A stretch of 37,105 nucleotides of DNA from Candidatus Baldrarchaeota archaeon. Its GTDB lineage: Archaea; Asgardarchaeota; Baldrarchaeia; Baldrarchaeales; DXJG01. Below, in pieces: positions 35,417-37,105 of this stretch. The DNA lies in assembly GCA_030587435.1 (NCBI GenBank), contig JAUQZC010000093.1:1-37105 (forward strand), in the 5' to 3' direction. The translations under genes were made by a program, and so were the position numbers. The notes beneath the pieces are model-generated. The model was not told the origin of the DNA. It worked only from the letters and a program-made list of their open reading frames with translations, and made no database searches. Every line of letters begins with the position of its first letter. The stretch's first letter is position 1.

Positions 35417-36168
35417 ATGAATGTTATAAAATATTTAGAGGGTGTATTTGAAGTTATTAAGGAGGTTCTCTTAGGCGACGAGAGTTTAAGGCGTGTTCTA
35501 TTATTGTTTTTGGGTCGGCAGCTAGACCTGAAGATTTTATTATCGGAGTTAGTGATGTTGATGTTTTAGTTTTAACGAGAGAAGAGCCATTAAGAAGACA
35601 TTACAGTTTCGTAACATGTAACTGTGAGGTTAACATTGCGTTTTTTACTGTTGATGAGCTTAGGAAGCTTGCTGAATGCGGCGACCCCTTAACTTTTATG
35701 TTAAAGTACCATATTGTTTTACATAATGGCTGTCCTAGGATCATATTGAAACTTACACCTAAAATAACGGAACACACAAAATATGTGTTGAGGAAATCGA
35801 TTTTTGCTGCTTTAGGGCTTTCTCTGGAAAGCTATTACGTGTTGGAGGATTTTGTTAAATCTCTAGGCAGATGCGACTTTGATTTGCTGTTGAGAACCGC
35901 TTTTGAACTTTGTTCAATTTTTCCTTTAAATATCATTTTTAGTTTGGTAAACGCAATTTACAGGGAGATTTACGGGAAAAGATTAGCTTCAATGAGTTTG
36001 GATGATTGGGAGGTTAGATTTAAAGTGAAAAGATTTAGAAGACAGAATTTTCAAGTTCCTCTTAAATTCCATCCTTTAACTGTTTTAAACGGGTTTTTAA
36101 AACTTTTTGCCCGGAAGAAAGAGTTTAAGAAAAGTTTAAGTTACCAGGCTAGTTATTTGATGAATTAA
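35417..36168 (+). pseudogene. Nucleotidyltransferase-fold gene with one frameshift
   Basis: ATG 35417 starts MNVIKYLEGVFEVIKEVLLG in one frame; at about 35485-35495 the code continues in another frame as SIIVFGSAARPEDFIIGVSD then VDVLVL, a GS-x(n)-DxD nucleotidyltransferase (MNT-like) signature, and runs to 36168. The second frame has a stop at 35458 and no start before ATG 35698. The C-terminal half (YGKRLASMSLDDWEVRFKVK and FQVPLKFHPLTVLNGFLKLF) is closely related to the protein at 31248. A single frameshift with intact motifs could be decay, sequencing error or programmed shifting. It lies 43 bases after vapC with a TATA-like CCTTTAAAC about 20 bases upstream. A caller would report only 35698-36168. 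Confidence 0.6.
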
Positions 36169-36171
36169 AGT

Positions 36172-36198
36172 AATTCTTAAGTCCTTTTTGGACGAATT
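36172..36198 (+). terminator. Hairpin after the nucleotidyltransferase gene
   Basis: GTCC-TTTTT-GGAC (36181-36193), flanked by AATTC/GAATT with a TTAA bulge, begins 3 bases after the stop at 36168. It could end transcription or protect the 3' end. It is not a classic T-tract terminator. Confidence 0.3.
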
Positions 36199-36243
36199 AG
36201 TTAAACACGCCACCGAAAAAAACGCATTAATATTGTTATATTG

Positions 36244-36265
36244 TCTTGTTACTTAAGTAATAAGA
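36244..36265. promoter_or_regulatory. 22-bp near-perfect palindrome, related to the dyad at 33453
   Basis: Half site TCTTGTTACTT (36244-36254) is followed by its complement with one mismatch. It lies between convergent gene ends, so a promoter role is not obvious. The same inner pattern occurs at 33453-33470. Confidence 0.35.
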
Positions 36266-36428
36266 TAATGCTAAATGTTGCCCTGTGAACATTGTTTCTA
36301 TCAGAGCGAGTTAGTATGTTCATTTATTGGAAATAAAGTTTTAGCCTTAATTTAAGGTTAATGTTACATTTCTTTAAGTTAGACATCTATTCATAAAATA
36401 TTTCATGGAATGTTTAATAATTGTTGAT

Positions 36429-36842
36429 TTAAAAGAGGCTAGTTTGATATTTTGGTTTTACATATTCTTTTGTTGCTTTTAAAAGCCAAATACGTTCTCT
36501 TTTCGCTCTTTCCACAAGTTCAGGTAAGGGTAACGTTACATAAAGAACGAGTATAATTTTCTCTCTGAGGTAACCAGGGTAATTTGTTTTAAGTGTATTT
36601 AATTTTCTTTTAAGTTCGTCTATAATTGAGGCTCCAGCTCTAAGCGAAGCTTCACTGACAACACAAATATTGTCAGAAACTCCGTAAATATTTAACTCGA
36701 AATCAGGCAACTTAAGAACATCTATATCTACATCAACACCCATTTCGCGAAGCCTATATTTTATAATAGATCTCGCCTCTTCCTCAATGTCAACAGTAAG
36801 CTTTTTAAGAATCTTTTCAATCCTATTCAACTTACGATCCAT
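36429..36842 (-). CDS. DUF3782-type protein, surviving C-terminal (PD-(D/E)XK-like) part
   Basis: 137 residues from ATG 36842. RKLNRIEKILKKL is the end of a coiled coil. A compact alpha/beta domain follows: DVLKLPDFELNIYGVSDNIC and VVSEASLRAGASIIDELKRK, resembling the nuclease-like C-terminus of the DUF3782 family. The family's usual acid-x-E-x-K core is only partly recognisable (FELNIYG, then VSEASL in place of an E-x-K), so activity is doubtful. Upstream sequence encodes the missing coiled coil but with disruptions, so this is either a remnant or a shorter protein made by re-initiation. Confidence 0.6.
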   Translation of the reverse strand: MDRKLNRIEKILKKLTVDIEEEARSIIKYRLREMGVDVDIDVLKLPDFELNIYGVSDNICVVSEASLRAGASIIDELKRKLNTLKTNYPGYLREKIILVLYVTLPLPELVERAKRERIWLLKATKEYVKPKYQTSLF

Positions 36843-37105
36843 ACGAGCCTAAACTTCCATTAATCTGTTAAAAAGCTCACGCCAACAAAATCTGCTCCTC
36901 ACGAAGGCCTTTAACCTCCTCCCAAAGTCTGTTTTTATCTTTCTCTCAAAGCCTCGATTTCACGCCAAATCTTAATTGTCTCTTCGCGAAGCAGCTTCTG
37001 CTCCTTGCGTAGTAAGACTTGTTCTTCATCTAGTTTTTCAAGTCTTTGCCAAATCTTTGTCGCTTCCTCTCTTAAAGCCTTAATTTCCTCCCAGATTTTT
37101 GGAGC
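36843..37105 (-). pseudogene. Broken coiled-coil N-terminal part of the same DUF3782-type gene
   Basis: From the window edge, APKIWEEIKALREEATKIW and following heptad-like repeats run in frame to a TAA at 36935-36937. After a one-base shift the frame continues KNRLWEEVKGLREEQILLA to a TGA. After a second shift, ELFNRLMEV is followed by an in-frame TAG and then ARMDRKLNRIEK, which joins the gene at 36842. Two shifts plus a nonsense codon mean true decay rather than one sequencing error. The 5' end lies beyond the window. Confidence 0.65.

Noticed and set aside
36275..36355. 26-codon ORF with C-x2-C motif (MLPCEHCFYQ)
   Set aside because: No ribosome site or homology; too short to support.

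Overview
The window is most likely archaeal. Promoters are TATA-like boxes about 20-30 bases ahead of starts, several genes look leaderless, ribosome sites are GGTGA or GGAGG, TTG and GTG starts are common, and the families present (DUF3782-type coiled-coil proteins, VapBC, MoxR/DUF58/DUF4350, GT2/GT4 arrays, FrhB-like proteins) fit Thermoproteota, perhaps a Bathyarchaeia-like lineage. The lineage is inferred from gene content, not from a marker gene.

Layout. (1) 1-446, minus: the start of a coiled-coil protein with 39-residue repeats; it runs off the edge. (2) 768-6953, plus: a tight six-gene operon of two small membrane proteins, a large Ig-like membrane protein with a DUF4129-like tail, a DUF4350 protein, a MoxR AAA+ ATPase and a DUF58 protein. 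The set resembles MoxR chaperone modules that act on membrane or surface proteins. (3) 7119-12495: a secreted anchored protein (minus), a GT2 glycosyltransferase, a small membrane protein, and a large membrane-anchored right-handed beta-helix protein (minus). (4) 13229-33289: about 20 kb, all plus strand, for surface glycan or glycolipid synthesis. It holds four GT2 and four GT4 transferases, a multi-spanning GT-C-like protein, two P-loop kinases, a radical SAM/SPASM enzyme, a Wzx/MATE-like flippase, a polysaccharide pyruvyl transferase, an FrhB-like iron-sulfur protein, a nucleotidyltransferase-fold protein and a beta-propeller. (5) 33529-37105: a small ORF, a third P-loop kinase, a VapBC pair, a frameshifted second nucleotidyltransferase sharing a C-terminal domain with the first, and a decayed DUF3782-type gene.

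How it works together (inference): the GTs build lipid-linked or surface glycan on the cytoplasmic face, the flippase exports it, the pyruvyl transferase and redox enzymes decorate it, and the beta-helix and Ig-like proteins may sit in the same envelope.

The most unusual signals are non-coding. Long gaps ahead of two GT2 genes (8931 and 13229) share an identical 18-base promoter-like block, and each then holds a GC-rich segment that folds by eye into a closing stem with two internal hairpins. A second theme is starts and frames: several genes lack a normal start codon in a frame that clearly codes (5613, 12495, 15599, 29944), and others are frameshifted (35417, 36843). These could be non-standard initiation, decay, or homopolymer indels in the assembly. 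All structures were found by eye with no folding or database search.
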